Program-made: the position numbers and the translations under genes
Part shown: positions 44,201-52,640 of the stretch, in pieces
Layout: every line of letters begins with the position of its first letter
Position numbering within the stretch: position 1 is the first letter of the stretch
Notes under the pieces: model-generated
What the model was told of the DNA's origin: nothing
Seen by the model: only the letters and a program-made list of their open reading frames with translations
The model's database searches: none
Source: Dyella flagellata
GTDB lineage: Bacteria; Pseudomonadota; Gammaproteobacteria; Xanthomonadales; Rhodanobacteraceae
NCBI RefSeq assembly: GCF_030160275.1
Contig: NZ_BSOA01000028.1
Coordinates: 1-64,000 of the forward strand
DNA length: 64,000 nt
Reading direction: 5' to 3'

Positions 44201-44214
44201 TTGATACAGGTCAA
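44201..44214. promoter_or_regulatory. FNR-type box upstream of ackA
   Basis: TTGATACAGGTCAA, 92 nt before the ackA start (minus strand) and 167 nt before the response-regulator start (plus strand). It could serve either. Confidence 0.6.
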
Positions 44215-44380
44215 GTGAAGCGCTAAGGTGCCCGAGCTCGCCGGCCCATCATCCGCAGCATCACGCAGAGGGTCGTTTTTGCCGCTGCCGAAGGGGCCGA
44301 CGATGAACAGGATGCTGCGTCGTGGCACACTCCAGCGTATGCTTCCCGCCATCAGAGCACCCTTTTAAGCGCAGGTCCGG

Positions 44381-45139
44381 ATGGCCATCTCCCCAAGCCC
44401 GACTCCGTCGCCAAGCCAGCAGGCCCATGTGCTGGTGGTGGACGACGATGCTGAAATCACTCGGATTCTGAGTCGCTATTTCACGACACATGGATTCAGG
44501 GTGAGCGTTGCCGGTGACGGGACGCAACTACGCCAACTCATCGGCGCCGAAAGCATCGATATCGTGATGCTCGATCTAGGCCTGCCCGGGGAAGACGGCC
44601 TTAGCCTGACCCGTTATTTGCGTGAACACTGGCAAGGCCCCGTGATCATTGTGACCGGTCGTGGCGAATCCGTGGACCGCGTGGTGGGCCTGGAGCTGGG
44701 CGCGGACGATTACGTCACCAAGCCCTTCGATCTACGCGAACTGCTGGCTCGCGTGCGCAGCGTGCTACGCCGGTCTTCGCCAGCTTTGCCCGCCAAGGCG
44801 CCCATGCCCAATACCGGATCCCGGCGCTTTGCATTCGATGGCTATGTGCTGGACACGCAGTCGCACGGCCTCCTCGGCCCACAAGGTGAAAGCATCGATC
44901 TGACCACGGGTGAATTCGTGCTGCTGCGGGTGCTGGTGGAGCACGCCAACCAGGTGCTGAGCCGCGATCAGCTCATGACCCACGTGCACGGGCGCGACGC
45001 CGGCCCGTATGACCGCTCGATCGACGTGCAGATCGGCCGGCTGCGGCGCAAGATCGAGCTCGATCCGGCGCGCCCGCAACGCATCAAGTCGATCCGCGGT
45101 GCGGGTTATCTGTTCTCGCCCAGCGTGCAGCGCGTATGA
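44381..45139 (+). CDS. OmpR-family response regulator
   Basis: 252 residues. Receiver domain with VVDDD, phospho-acceptor Asp65 (IVMLDLGLPG), VTGRG and KPFD switch residues; C-terminal winged HTH (about 150-245; LTTGEFVLLRVLVEHANQVL, DVQIGRLRRKIELDP). Overlaps the histidine-kinase gene by 4 nt, forming a two-component pair. The N-terminal ~14 residues are a Pro/Ser tail. Confidence 0.93.
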   Translation: MAISPSPTPSPSQQAHVLVVDDDAEITRILSRYFTTHGFRVSVAGDGTQLRQLIGAESIDIVMLDLGLPGEDGLSLTRYLREHWQGPVIIVTGRGESVDRVVGLELGADDYVTKPFDLRELLARVRSVLRRSSPALPAKAPMPNTGSRRFAFDGYVLDTQSHGLLGPQGESIDLTTGEFVLLRVLVEHANQVLSRDQLMTHVHGRDAGPYDRSIDVQIGRLRRKIELDPARPQRIKSIRGAGYLFSPSVQRV

Positions 45140-47166
45140 ACGACTTGCCGTCGCCTCAGGGCGCTGATACAGAGCTGTTCCGCTCCCTGTTCGAAACCGC
45201 ACCGGACGCGATGGTGGTGGCGGACCTGCACGGCGCCATCGTGCTGGCCAACGCGCACGCCGAGCAGCTTTTCGGTTATGCAACCGGCACGTTAACCGGG
45301 CTGCCGATCGAAACCCTTTTACCGGCGGCGGTACGCCAGGCGCACGCTGTTCATCGCACGCACTACATGGCCAACCCGCGTGTACGCCCGATGGGGGCCG
45401 GCTACGAACTGACCGGAGTGCGCGCGGATGGGCAGTCCTTCCCGGTGGAAATCGGTCTGAGCCCGGTCGCTTCCTCGTCCGGTACGCTGTATGCGGCATC
45501 GATCCGCGACATCTCCGAAACACAGCGCGCGCGCCAGGCTCTACAACGTGCGCGCTTTGACGAGGTGGTCGCGCAGATCAGCCGGCGACTGCTGGAAGCA
45601 ACCACACATGACGAGCAAGCCGTAGGAGAAATACCCAGGCTGATTGCCGCCGCGCTCAATATCCCCGCCGCCGCCATCGTGTTGATCGATCCGCATCATA
45701 TCGGCCTGCAGGTGCCGGCCTCCATCGGCTTTTCGCTGGAGGCCCTGGCCGAGATGCCGCACAATGCCGCCCTGCAGGCACTTGCAAGCAATGCCACGCC
45801 CGAGGCCGATAGCCAAGTCACTGCCATAGACAACCTGCGCGAGGCGTGCCCTGCCCTGGCCAATGGCTTTGCTGACGCCGCCATCATGTCGTTGCCGGAC
45901 CGGCGCGGACCGATGGGCTTGCTGCTGGTGCTCTCGCATGACCCGGGCTTGTTCGACCGGGATCGGATGCAGTTCCTGCAGTCGGTTGCCAACATTCTGG
46001 CCGCTGCGATCCAGCGCGGACGCAGCGAGGAACAGCTCGCACATGCCCAGCGCCTGGATGCGCTGGGCCAGCTTACTGGTGGCATCGCGCACGACTTCAA
46101 CAACCTGCTCACGGTCATCTCGGGCAATCTGCAATTGCTGGAAACGGACGCTCCGAAAGATCCTGCCACCCGGGAAACTCTGGAAAGCGCCTCGCGCGCG
46201 GTGGAACGCGGCGCCGCCCTCACCCGCAAGCTGCTTGCGTTTTCGCGCCGGCAGCACTTGTTGCCACGGGCTGTGCGCACGGTGCAGTTGTTGGCTGACC
46301 TCAGCGACATGCTAAGCCGGACCCTGGGCGAACGCATCAGCGTGGCGGTGGAGTGCGCCAGCGACGTGCCGGCCGTGTACGCCGACCCGGGCGAGCTGGA
46401 GGCTGCCCTGCTCAATCTCGCGCTGAACGCGCGCGATGCCATGCCGCGCGGCGGGCGCATTACCATCAAGGCACGTCAGCATCAGGTGACAAGCGTTGAT
46501 AACGACACGCGCCTGGTGCCCGGTGTCTACGTCATGTTTGCGGTGGCGGATACGGGGCTGGGCATGCGACCGGAGATACTCGCGCGCGTACTGGAACCGT
46601 TCTTCACCACCAAAGGCCCGGGCAAAGGTAGCGGCCTGGGGCTGAGCATGGTGTACGGGTTCGTCAAGCAATCCGGCGGTCACTTGAGCATCAACAGTCA
46701 GGAAGGGCAAGGCACGCGCGTGCAACTTTACCTACCGGCTGCCGCTGTAGGCGACAGCGAGGAAATCCAGGCACCACCTTCGCGCAAGGGGCATGAAACC
46801 GTGCTGGTGGTGGAGGATGAGCCGGAAGTACGCCGCCTGGCCATGGCATTCCTGCGCTCCCTCGGCTATGTGCCGCTGGAGGCAGGCGATGCGGAAACCG
46901 CATGGCGGCAGCTGTCAGCGCAAGGCGGCATCGATTTGTTGTTTACGGACATCGTGCTGGGCGGCGATATGACCGGTTTTGAACTAGCCGCCAAGGCGCG
47001 TGAGCAATATCCGCAATTGCGGGTGCTGTTCACCTCTGGCTATGAATACGCTTCACTCGATATCGACCCGCACGCCTTCGGCGCCTTCGAATTGCTGCGC
47101 AAGCCGTATCGGCGCGAACAGCTTGGCGGCATGATCCGCCGCGTGCTCGATCGGGAGTCGACCTAG
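45136..47166 (+). CDS. Hybrid histidine kinase (PAS-GAF-HisKA-HATPase-REC)
   Basis: 676 residues, no membrane segments, so cytoplasmic. PAS (about 15-125), GAF-like (145-295), HisKA with phosphorylation site His319 ([18 protein letters not shown]), HATPase (NLALNARDAMPRGG, GKGSGLGLSMVYGF) and a C-terminal receiver with Asp605 (LLFTDIVLGG). Translated with the response regulator (4-nt overlap). Its signal is unknown; PAS and GAF suggest a small molecule or redox cue, consistent with the low-oxygen cluster. The FNR-like gene overlaps its end from the other strand. Confidence 0.93.
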   Translation: MNDLPSPQGADTELFRSLFETAPDAMVVADLHGAIVLANAHAEQLFGYATGTLTGLPIETLLPAAVRQAHAVHRTHYMANPRVRPMGAGYELTGVRADGQSFPVEIGLSPVASSSGTLYAASIRDISETQRARQALQRARFDEVVAQISRRLLEATTHDEQAVGEIPRLIAAALNIPAAAIVLIDPHHIGLQVPASIGFSLEALAEMPHNAALQALASNATPEADSQVTAIDNLREACPALANGFADAAIMSLPDRRGPMGLLLVLSHDPGLFDRDRMQFLQSVANILAAAIQRGRSEEQLAHAQRLDALGQLTGGIAHDFNNLLTVISGNLQLLETDAPKDPATRETLESASRAVERGAALTRKLLAFSRRQHLLPRAVRTVQLLADLSDMLSRTLGERISVAVECASDVPAVYADPGELEAALLNLALNARDAMPRGGRITIKARQHQVTSVDNDTRLVPGVYVMFAVADTGLGMRPEILARVLEPFFTTKGPGKGSGLGLSMVYGFVKQSGGHLSINSQEGQGTRVQLYLPAAAVGDSEEIQAPPSRKGHETVLVVEDEPEVRRLAMAFLRSLGYVPLEAGDAETAWRQLSAQGGIDLLFTDIVLGGDMTGFELAAKAREQYPQLRVLFTSGYEYASLDIDPHAFGAFELLRKPYRREQLGGMIRRVLDREST

Positions 47167-47891
47167 TTCAATGCCGCGCCGGTTCCGGCCATCGCGCGCA
47201 GCCCATCGACGTCCAGCATATGAACTTCGCGGCGCTCCACGGCAATGAAGTGGAGATCGTCGAGGCGCGACAGGGCGCGACTGACCGTTTCGTGTTTCAG
47301 CGCCAGGAAACTGGCCATGTCGATCCGGCTCATGCGCAGGATGAAATGCTTGGCGCTGTAACCTAGGTGCGCATAGCGCGCCGCCACATCGAGCAAGAAG
47401 GCCGCCACGCGACGCTCCGCCGCCAAGGTACCCAAGCTCAGCATCCATGAACGGTTGCTGCGTACTTCGGCGGCCAGCGCGCTGGTAAGGTAGGTCTGCA
47501 GCTCCGGCAGGTGCAGGCAGGCGCGCAGGATGGCCGGATAAGGCAATTCCCAGGCTTCGCTGTCTTCCAGTGCGATCACGTCGCAGGAGTAGTTCTTCAA
47601 GCCAATCGACTCGGTACCGATCAGGCTGCCGCGCATGCGGAAACCGGTCACCTGTTCGCGCCCATCATCGGCCAGTTCACATGTCTTGTAGGAACCGGCA
47701 TGGACCAGGTATAGCGCCTGGAAAGGTTGGCCAGCATGATAAATTCCCTGGCCGGCCGCATGCTTGCAGCGGCGCACGGGCACGTGCTGGCGGATGGCCT
47801 CGATATCCAGATGATCGCCGTTCGCCAGCGATGGAAATGCAAAGGCTTCGGTCGTGGGTGCGGTTCCAATGACAGGTGCCTGCGCGTTCAT
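47163..47891 (-). CDS. FNR-like CRP-family regulator lacking the N-terminal Cys cluster
   Basis: 242 residues from the Met at 47891 (GGGGAAAAC upstream). Cyclic-nucleotide-type beta-roll, dimer helix, then an HTH with the FNR-type recognition helix LALKHETVSRALSRL, predicting TTGAT-N4-ATCAA sites. The core resembles FNR (EQVTGFRMRGSLIGTESIGL). The N-terminal Cys-x2-Cys-x5-Cys set that holds FNR's oxygen-sensing [4Fe-4S] cluster is absent; only Cys42-, KTCEL- and YSCDV-type cysteines remain. It may sense by haem, NO or otherwise, as in Dnr-type relatives. Convergent with the histidine-kinase gene (4-nt overlap); probable regulator of the surrounding boxes. Confidence 0.88.
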   Translation of the reverse strand: MNAQAPVIGTAPTTEAFAFPSLANGDHLDIEAIRQHVPVRRCKHAAGQGIYHAGQPFQALYLVHAGSYKTCELADDGREQVTGFRMRGSLIGTESIGLKNYSCDVIALEDSEAWELPYPAILRACLHLPELQTYLTSALAAEVRSNRSWMLSLGTLAAERRVAAFLLDVAARYAHLGYSAKHFILRMSRIDMASFLALKHETVSRALSRLDDLHFIAVERREVHMLDVDGLRAMAGTGAALN

Positions 47892-48073
47892 GGCGTTTTC
47901 CCCGAAAAACGCAGCCACCGTTGACTGCAGGGTTGACTCTAGGCGCGCTGCGTAACGAACGAAATTCCGGTCGGCAACGGTTTGTAACAGTCTGTAACAG
48001 GATGGCCGTCCTGGTCGAGCTACGGCATCGGATGTCCCATGCAATGAGCGGGGTCCGGGCGATCGACTGAGCC

Positions 48074-48110
48074 ACGTAGGCCGGGATGACAATCCCAGTA
48101 TCTACATGTG
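48074..48110. repeat. REP half-unit (R1)
   Basis: CACGTAGGCCGGGATGACAA to TCCCAG: left arm of an R1 REP without its right partner. It lies just past the stop (48114) of the minus-strand Usp gene. Confidence 0.7.
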
Positions 48111-48113
48111 CAT

Positions 48114-48917
48114 TTAATGGGCTACCAGGACCGGTAGCTTCGTATGCTTCAGCACATGTCGCGTCGTTCCACCCAGTACCATTTCGTTGAGGCGCGAATG
48201 CCCCCACGCGCCCATCACCAGCAGATCCGCGCGCATGGTTCGGGCGTGTTCGAGCAAGGCTTCTCCGACGTGGCTGCCGGTGGGAAAGCCTTGCACGATG
48301 TTCGGCACGATGCCTTGGCGCTTCAGCCAATCCTTTACAGGAAGGGGCGGCGGGGCCATGCCGGGCAACTCGTCGCTGGATCCATCTATTAGGCATACCT
48401 CGGTGGCATCACGAAGCAACGGCAGCGAGGCACGCAAGGCGTGCATGGATGGCAGCGAACTGTTCCATGCCACCAGGATCTGTTCCAGCCGAAACGGCTC
48501 CTTAGGGGAAGATGGGACGAGCAGCATGGGTGACGCCGAGGACAGCAGCGCCCGCGTCAAGTAATCCATGCCACTGGGAAGCGCATCCTTTTCATGGGGG
48601 AGGCGGCTGATGGTGATGTCCGCCATGCAGGAGCGCCGGGCCAATACCGGTACGTACATGCCGCGAATTACCTCCCACGCGCCGTTCACGCCATTCTGTT
48701 GGCATTTGCCCGTCCACCATGCGTCACAGGCCTTTGCTTCCTCCTCCTCCGACGCCAGCACTACGGCCACATCCGGCATGGCCATGGTCGAGGGGTAGAC
48801 CTCGATGATGTTAAGGCCCGTGACATAGGCCTGATGGTGACTGGCCAGGGCCATGCCGGCCTGCACGGCCGGATCATCGTCACGCAGGGTTTCGACATTG
48901 ATGAGCAGCTCCAACAT
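48114..48917 (-). CDS. Tandem universal stress protein
   Basis: 267 residues with two Usp domains. The first is diverged (about 1-140; MLELLINVETLRDDDPAVQA). The second ends with a conserved nucleotide loop (MGAWGHSRLNEMVLGGTTRH, then LPVLVAH). Cytoplasmic stress protein. Two FNR-type boxes (48978, 49023) precede it, shared with the divergent GNAT gene. Paralogue at 49701. Confidence 0.9.
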   Translation of the reverse strand: MLELLINVETLRDDDPAVQAGMALASHHQAYVTGLNIIEVYPSTMAMPDVAVVLASEEEEAKACDAWWTGKCQQNGVNGAWEVIRGMYVPVLARRSCMADITISRLPHEKDALPSGMDYLTRALLSSASPMLLVPSSPKEPFRLEQILVAWNSSLPSMHALRASLPLLRDATEVCLIDGSSDELPGMAPPPLPVKDWLKRQGIVPNIVQGFPTGSHVGEALLEHARTMRADLLVMGAWGHSRLNEMVLGGTTRHVLKHTKLPVLVAH

Positions 48918-48977
48918 GGCACTTTACCGAAGAAGCGATGACGTGCCCTACCGTTGCTCCTTTCGCTCACAGGCGTG

Positions 48978-48991
48978 TTGATCCCGGTCAA
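48978..48991. promoter_or_regulatory. FNR-type box 1 of the Usp/GNAT divergent region
   Basis: TTGATCCCGGTCAA, 61 nt before the Usp start at 48917. Confidence 0.65.
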
Positions 48992-49022
48992 GCAATATCG
49001 CCTGCGGCTATGTGGGTCCTGC

Positions 49023-49036
49023 TTGATTCCCGTCAA
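49023..49036. promoter_or_regulatory. FNR-type box 2 of the Usp/GNAT divergent region
   Basis: TTGATTCCCGTCAA, 74 nt before the GNAT start. A -10-like TAAAAG (49059-49064) lies about 32 nt downstream of its centre, as for the phosphoketolase. Confidence 0.65.
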
Positions 49037-49109
49037 GTGGCGCCCACCGGTATCCGGCTAAAAGTAGAGGCGTATTCCCACAGACAACACCCAAAGCGAG
49101 GGTCCGGTC

Positions 49110-49682
49110 ATGTTATCCACCACCAAGGTTTCTACCGCCGCGTCGAGCACCGCGGACTTCCCTGCCCTGACCGGCGATCACTGGATCGAGTCGTTGCGTG
49201 ACGGTACTCGAGTATTGGTGCGGCCGCTGCGCGAGAGCGATCGGACGCGTGAAGAAGAGTTCATCCGTCGGCTGTCGCCGCAAGCGAAGCGCTACCGCTT
49301 TCTTGGCAGCTTTAAAGAGCCTGGCAAATCGCTGCTCGACCAGTTGATGCACGTTGACTATACCCATGACATGGCTTTCGTGGCTCTTGCGCACGACAAC
49401 GGCCATTTGCGCGAGGTGGGCATCAGCCGCTATTCAGCCACTGGCGACGGCAAGCAGTGCGAATGCGCCGTGACGGTGGCCGACGATTGGTGCCACCGAG
49501 GATTGGCCGTGTTGCTGATGCGGCACCTGATCGATGTTGCGCGTAAGAACCGGTTCACAAGGATGTTTTCGATCGATGACGCCACCAACGAGCCGATGCG
49601 CGAGCTGGCCAGCTTCCTGGGGTTCCAGTGCGAATCCCATCCGGATGATCCCAGGACGGTGATCCACTCCCTGCCGTTGTAA
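49110..49682 (+). CDS. GNAT-family N-acetyltransferase
   Basis: 190 residues. GNAT fold: VRPLRESDRTREEEFIRRLS for the first strand/helix, then EVGISRYSATGD, CAVTVADDWCHRGLAVLLMR for the acetyl-CoA loop (Q/RxxGxG/A variant CHRGLAVLL) and the C-terminal LASFLGFQ. This layout is close to protein-lysine acetyltransferase domains of the Pat type, without a nucleotide-binding partner domain. It could acetylate proteins when acetyl-CoA or acetyl-phosphate is high, fitting a phosphoketolase/acetate kinase cluster (inference). 18 nt before the next Usp gene, so probably one operon. Confidence 0.88.
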   Translation: MLSTTKVSTAASSTADFPALTGDHWIESLRDGTRVLVRPLRESDRTREEEFIRRLSPQAKRYRFLGSFKEPGKSLLDQLMHVDYTHDMAFVALAHDNGHLREVGISRYSATGDGKQCECAVTVADDWCHRGLAVLLMRHLIDVARKNRFTRMFSIDDATNEPMRELASFLGFQCESHPDDPRTVIHSLPL

Positions 49683-49700
49683 CGCTGCCGGAGAACCAAG

Positions 49701-50585
49701 ATGAGCATCGAAGCATCCCGCCGCACGAGTGTCAGCGCATCACGCCGGCTGGCGCATACGCCATCGAGTTTTCATGACGTGCTGGCACTGGGTACGTCCG
49801 TAGCCCCCTGGAGCCCTGCGCTGCTGACGGCGATCGACTTCGCGGCGCTGTGGCACAGCAACGTAACCGGTTGCTACGTCCCCGGCTGCCTGCGCGAACA
49901 ACGCGCACTGGAGGATGACCCCTCGGTCCTCAGCCTGTTGGCGGACATTGGGCAGGAATGGATTGATGATACGGAGACATTCCAGACTTACGCAAAAGAA
50001 CATGGCGCGCGTCACGTGGCCTGGATGGTGACGCGTACAGCGATTGCTCCCACGCTGCGCAAGCTAGGCGCCTGGCATGACCTTGCCATCGTCGAGCGCG
50101 ACATGGTGGACGAAACGCGCATCTTCGACATCCTCGGCGAGGCCATGCTGTGTAGCCGCATACCATGCCTGGTGTTGCCGCCGCACTGGGACAGGACACC
50201 GTCATTCCAACGCATCGTCGTGGCCTGGAACGGCAGTTTTGAATCCACGCGCGCCTTGCATAGTGCACTGCCCCTGCTCCAACTTGCCAGGGAAGTTATT
50301 CTGATCAACGGCCATGTCCGCGAACCCCATCCCCGCGAACTCAGCGTGGTCGAGCCGGACCCCATGATCTACCTCATGCATCACGGGGTCGCCACCAAAG
50401 TGTGTTACCTCAACGTATCCGCGGACGAGGCCGGCAAGGCATTGCTGGATCGTGCCAAGCACGAGGGTGCCGACCTACTGGTCATGGGCGGTTATGGGCA
50501 TTCGCGCATTCGCGAGCGGGTGCTGGGCGGCGCCACGCGGCATGTCATGGCGCACGCCGGCATTCCAGTGTTCATGCAGCATTGA
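49701..50585 (+). CDS. Tandem universal stress protein
   Basis: 294 residues, two Usp domains. The N-terminal half is diverged (FHDVLALGTSVAPWSPALLT). The second half has the nucleotide loop MGGYGHSRIRERVLGGATRH, then IPVFMQH. Similar to the Usp at 48114. Follows the GNAT gene by 18 nt, probably co-transcribed. Confidence 0.9.
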   Translation: MSIEASRRTSVSASRRLAHTPSSFHDVLALGTSVAPWSPALLTAIDFAALWHSNVTGCYVPGCLREQRALEDDPSVLSLLADIGQEWIDDTETFQTYAKEHGARHVAWMVTRTAIAPTLRKLGAWHDLAIVERDMVDETRIFDILGEAMLCSRIPCLVLPPHWDRTPSFQRIVVAWNGSFESTRALHSALPLLQLAREVILINGHVREPHPRELSVVEPDPMIYLMHHGVATKVCYLNVSADEAGKALLDRAKHEGADLLVMGGYGHSRIRERVLGGATRHVMAHAGIPVFMQH

Positions 50586-50613
50586 GTCGGGGATGTCGCC
50601 TGATTGAGCTGAT

Positions 50614-50641
50614 GCAGGCCGGGATGGTTATCCCGGCCTGC
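50614..50641. repeat. Short REP-type hairpin
   Basis: GCAGGCCGGGAT pairs with ATCCCGGCCTGC around a 4-nt loop. Related to the R1 family; also a plausible terminator of the GNAT/Usp operon. Confidence 0.65.
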
Positions 50642-50643
50642 GC

Positions 50644-50657
50644 TTGACAAAGGTCAA
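50644..50657 (+). promoter_or_regulatory. FNR-type box upstream of the last Usp
   Basis: TTGACAAAGGTCAA, 70 nt before ATG 50727, with -10-like CACTAT (50679-50684) at the same offset as in the Usp at 42130. Confidence 0.7.
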
Positions 50658-50726
50658 TACGCCTGCTTTCGCGTGTCTCACTATGGGTTACAGGAAATGC
50701 AAGCACGAGAATCGCAAGGGCCGCCC

Positions 50727-51221
50727 ATGTCCATCTACGCTATCGATACCAGCCCTGAATCCGGCACCGCACAGAGGGCAGTCCCATTCAGGCGCATTCT
50801 GTTGCCGATTGACGGCTCGCAGCTGTCACGGAACGCTTTCGGGGTAGGCCTGGAACTGGCGAAGACCTTCGGCGCCATCGCAGTAGTGATGCACGTTGTG
50901 CCGCCGTACAACACCATGGCCTACGTGAGCGAATTTCTCGCCGCAGCAGAACTTGGCTACAGCCAGCACGCAGTAGAAAGTGCATCGCGTTATTTGAGCG
51001 AGGCCAAGAGCAAGGCCAAAGAAGCCGGCGTGGCCTGCGAATGCCATTACATGTTCGGCGAGCATCCTCACGAAGCCATTCTGAATGCCGTGACCGAGCA
51101 CCACTGCGACCTGGTCGTGATGGCCACGCACGGTTGGCATGGTGTGAACCGGCTCCTGCTGGGCAGCGAAACGCAGAAGGTGCTGGCCGGCTGCCCGGTA
51201 CCGGTGCTGGTTTGTCGATAG
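50727..51221 (+). CDS. Universal stress protein, single domain
   Basis: 164 residues from ATG 50727 (AAGGG about 6 nt upstream); an in-frame GTG at 50673 would add 18 residues. UspA signatures: RRILLPIDGSQLSRNAFGVG, GEHPHEAILNA, and the nucleotide loop LLLGSETQKVLAGCPVPVLV. Paralogue of the Usp at 42130, with the same promoter layout. Confidence 0.9.
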   Translation: MSIYAIDTSPESGTAQRAVPFRRILLPIDGSQLSRNAFGVGLELAKTFGAIAVVMHVVPPYNTMAYVSEFLAAAELGYSQHAVESASRYLSEAKSKAKEAGVACECHYMFGEHPHEAILNAVTEHHCDLVVMATHGWHGVNRLLLGSETQKVLAGCPVPVLVCR

Positions 51222-51280
51222 GCCAAGGACGGAATGCATCATGCCTTTTCGGCTGCAGCCACCGATGTCGAATACCCGCG

Positions 51281-51397
51281 GGGGATACCTCAGAGGTAGA
51301 TGCCGCCGCAAGCTAGCGCCCTTGTCGCATGAATGCCTGCCAATACGTGCTGCGCAAGGGACGGTCATCGACCAAGCAGTAGACCGTTCGTAAAGGT
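51281..51397. repeat. Mosaic of repeat and gene shards
   Basis: In order: a MITE-2 end (GGGGATACCTCAG, 51281-51293); an internal MITE-1 piece (GATGCCGCCGCAAGCTAGCG and on); a copy of 36217-36248 (GCCTGCCAATACGTGCTGCG); and a copy of 37003-37037 (TCATCGACCAAGCAGTAGAC). Non-coding. It marks past rearrangement. Confidence 0.65.
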
Positions 51398-51464
51398 AGT
51401 CTTGGGCCGACACCTATTTCGATAAGTTATCTCTAAGTCTATCGGATGACTGCATTTTCGGCCG

Positions 51465-52325
51465 TCATATGTGCTTACGGGCTACTTCATCGTGAAAGAA
51501 ATCCCCCAAGCTGTCCTTTCCGTAAGCAGGTCCCACCATGTCCGTGGTAATAACTGTCAGTGAGAATTCCAGTGGCCCGTAGACTGTCGTGGGCGTGAGC
51601 TTTCTAACGAGCCACAATAAAGCCTTGGCGAATGGCACCGGGATACATGTCACCTTCGACTTGGTACCAAGTGCATCAAATGCCTGCTGGGCTATCTCTC
51701 GGTGCGTGATTGTCGCAGGCCCACCAAAGCTAATTTCCGGGTCGTCAAGATCGATGGCGTCGACACATTTAGCGGCGACATCCCTTCCGGATATCGGATT
51801 GATGAGGAACTCACCTCGACCGAAGACAAAAGCCCGACCGCTCTTGGCCATCTTCAGATAGGCAAGCATGTCCGAAAAGTAGCCATTCGGCCGAATTACC
51901 GTATGATCGATGCCGGACATTTGGAGTTCACGGACAAAGCGCTCCTTGGCTTGGACGACCTTCAGGCTCGCCATTTTTTCAGGGTGTAGCACCGACACAT
52001 ACACAAACTTCCTTACACCGGATTTGACGGCTTCCCTAAGAAGGTTTGCGTTGCCCTGATAGTCAACGTCTTCATAAGTCAAACCGTCCTTTTGGCGGGT
52101 AATGCCGATCGCAGAGATAACAACATCAACGTCCTTGGCAATCCCAACTAAAGTCGCCGGCTTGGTAACTTCGCCGACGAATACCTCGTCGATGGATGCC
52201 GAAGCACCCGACAATTGGTGCTCGGAACGGGTCAGCGCGCGTACTTCATGCCCTCGCTCCTTTGCTTCAGCAAGCAGGAAACCGCCGAGATAGCCCGTCG
52301 CGCCGGCTATTAGCACCCTTGCCAT
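51465..52325 (-). CDS. NmrA-like NAD(P)-binding SDR
   Basis: 286 residues from the Met at 52325. Rossmann motif ARVLIAGATGYLGGFLLAEA, TVIRPNGYFSD region and a C-terminal hydrophobic patch (LLWLVRKLTPTTVYGP). Atypical extended SDR/NmrA family; no YxxxK pair is evident, so it may be a binding or regulatory protein rather than a reductase. Cytoplasmic; monocistronic. A REP follows upstream of its start. Confidence 0.85.
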   Translation of the reverse strand: MARVLIAGATGYLGGFLLAEAKERGHEVRALTRSEHQLSGASASIDEVFVGEVTKPATLVGIAKDVDVVISAIGITRQKDGLTYEDVDYQGNANLLREAVKSGVRKFVYVSVLHPEKMASLKVVQAKERFVRELQMSGIDHTVIRPNGYFSDMLAYLKMAKSGRAFVFGRGEFLINPISGRDVAAKCVDAIDLDDPEISFGGPATITHREIAQQAFDALGTKSKVTCIPVPFAKALLWLVRKLTPTTVYGPLEFSLTVITTDMVGPAYGKDSLGDFFHDEVARKHI

Positions 52326-52640
52326 AAGCAGAACCCTCGCATACATGAAGCCTGATCGAAATACCCATCCGGTCCGCTTGATTTAGCACGTAGGCTGGGA
52401 TGACAATCCCAGCATTGGGATGCCGAATGAAACGCTGGGATTGTCATCCCAGCCTACGACACGAAACATCGCGCAAGCATGGCCCCTCCTCTCCAACCGT
52501 CTCCGCAAAGCAGTCCAACACCTTCGTGGTGCCGGATCAGGACTAACCCTGCCGTCTTGTCAAAATCATAAAGCTTACCTGTAGATATCACCACCCGCTA
52601 TTTGCTGGACTTGTTGCAGCCACAATGGGCGGGAAAGCAT
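52326..52640. repeat. 315-bp gap containing an R1 REP
   Basis: The R1 palindrome occupies 52389-52458 (CGTAGGCTGGGATGACAATC to GATTGTCATCCCAGCCTACG). The rest is non-coding, with no other feature found. Confidence 0.8.

Noticed and set aside
44110-44352. N-terminal extension of acetate kinase with a P-loop-like VGPFGSGK
   Set aside because: The canonical start MPKAILTLNAGSS is at 44109 and the extra residues do not resemble any kinase; the frame is open only by chance.
50826-51413. Long minus-strand frame across the Usp gene
   Set aside because: Antisense to a clear universal stress protein; its distinctive part is repeat-derived.
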